Assembly: GCA_012511315.1 (NCBI GenBank)
Contig: JAAZGI010000381.1
Coordinates: forward strand, 1-6,091
Length of the DNA: 6,091 bases
Reading direction: 5' to 3'
DNA from: Clostridium sp.
Lineage (GTDB): Bacteria > Bacillota > Clostridia > Clostridiales > Clostridiaceae
The notes under the pieces are model-generated. The model worked only from the letters and a program-made list of their open reading frames with translations, searched no databases and was not told the origin of the DNA. Positions 5,853-6,091 of the stretch are shown here, piece after piece (position 1 is the stretch's first letter; every line of letters begins with the position of its first letter). A program made the translations under genes and the position numbers.

Positions 5853-5891
5853 TGTTAATAAATAAGATGGGTAACAATATGATGTAACATC
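5851..5891. promoter_or_regulatory. Dyad-rich leader, possible operator of the downstream regulator gene
   Basis: GATGT-A-ACATC at 5881-5891 is an inverted repeat with a one-base centre. GTAACA occurs twice, at 5871-5876 and 5884-5889, 13 bases apart, and ATGTTA at 5852-5857 is the reverse complement of TAACAT at 5885-5890. This clustering lies 100-140 bases before the regulator start at 5991, where a protein-binding site would fit. No confident -35/-10 pair is visible. Confidence 0.3.
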
Positions 5892-5990
5892 AGATTCGTG
5901 GGAGATTGTAGGTTTAGGGGAGTATGGCTCAAGGAGCCTTGATATGGGATGGGTTTAATATATGGGGAGAATAGTCAAGAGGAGGGGGCT

Positions 5991-6091
5991 ATGCCAAATG
6001 TTTTATTAGTTGTTCATCGCAGGGCAATTGTCCAGGCTTTGATTGATAAGCTTCAAAAAAACTCTGGAATAAGCTTAGTTTATGAGGCAAA
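5991..6091 (+). CDS. Response-regulator-like protein, N-terminal part (3' end outside window)
   Basis: The gene begins at ATG 5991 with AGGAGG at 5980-5985, five bases upstream, and stays open to the window end, giving 33 residues and two extra bases. The start MPNVLLVVHRRAIVQALIDK has the beta-strand then helix pattern of a receiver domain, as in NarL/FixJ regulators. The acidic pair that normally follows strand 1 (as in IVDD) is replaced by V8-H9. If this is a receiver, it may not be phosphorylated in the normal way. The phosphoacceptor and output domains are outside the window. A LuxR-type output, like that of the regulator ending at 250, is plausible but unseen. Other alpha/beta proteins cannot be excluded from 33 residues. 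Confidence 0.55.
   Translation, partial: MPNVLLVVHRRAIVQALIDKLQKNSGISLVYEA

Overview
The window reads as chromosomal DNA from a low-GC Gram-positive bacterium of the Clostridia type. The signs are A/T-rich composition, strong AGGAGG-type ribosome binding sites, all genes on one strand, and protein families common in Bacillota. The exact taxon cannot be fixed from the sequence alone.

Layout. (1) 1-250: the 3' end of a LuxR/NarL-type regulator, its DNA-binding helix-turn-helix. (2) 251-803: about 550 bases without a convincing gene, holding two adjacent tandem repeat arrays (16-bp unit x3, then a degenerate 9-bp unit x~4) and a spaced inverted repeat. (3) 804-5322: five co-directional genes that look like one operon: a DUF4428 zinc-finger protein, a protein recalled as DUF6935-like, an SPFH (band 7, YdjI-like) protein with two C-terminal zinc ribbons, a YdjG-like protein with two N-terminal zinc ribbons and a C-terminal membrane anchor, and a YdjH-like TPM-domain membrane protein. 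The last two overlap by 7 bases. (4) 5323-5666: noncoding, with a GACATTAA x4 array, a 12-bp perfect palindrome, a long hairpin with a T-rich tail that is the likely operon terminator, and a trio of mutually exclusive hairpin arms. (5) 5667-5852: a doubtful 61-residue ORF. (6) 5853-5990: a leader with dyad symmetry. (7) 5991 to the end: the start of a gene whose N-terminus looks like a response-regulator receiver domain without the usual acidic pair.

How the genes may work together. In Bacillus subtilis, ydjG, ydjH and ydjI lie with pspA (ydjF) in a SigW-controlled envelope-stress operon, and the YdjGHI proteins help bring PspA to the membrane. Here the three partners occur in the order I-G-H. 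No PspA gene is visible, and two small soluble proteins (DUF4428 and DUF6935-like) stand upstream instead. Three of the five products carry Cys4 zinc modules, five modules in all. My inference is a membrane-associated SPFH/TPM scaffold, possibly for envelope stress, with the two upstream proteins as candidate cytosolic partners. This variant, with the repeat-rich flanks and bracketing LuxR-type regulators, is the most interesting content of the window.
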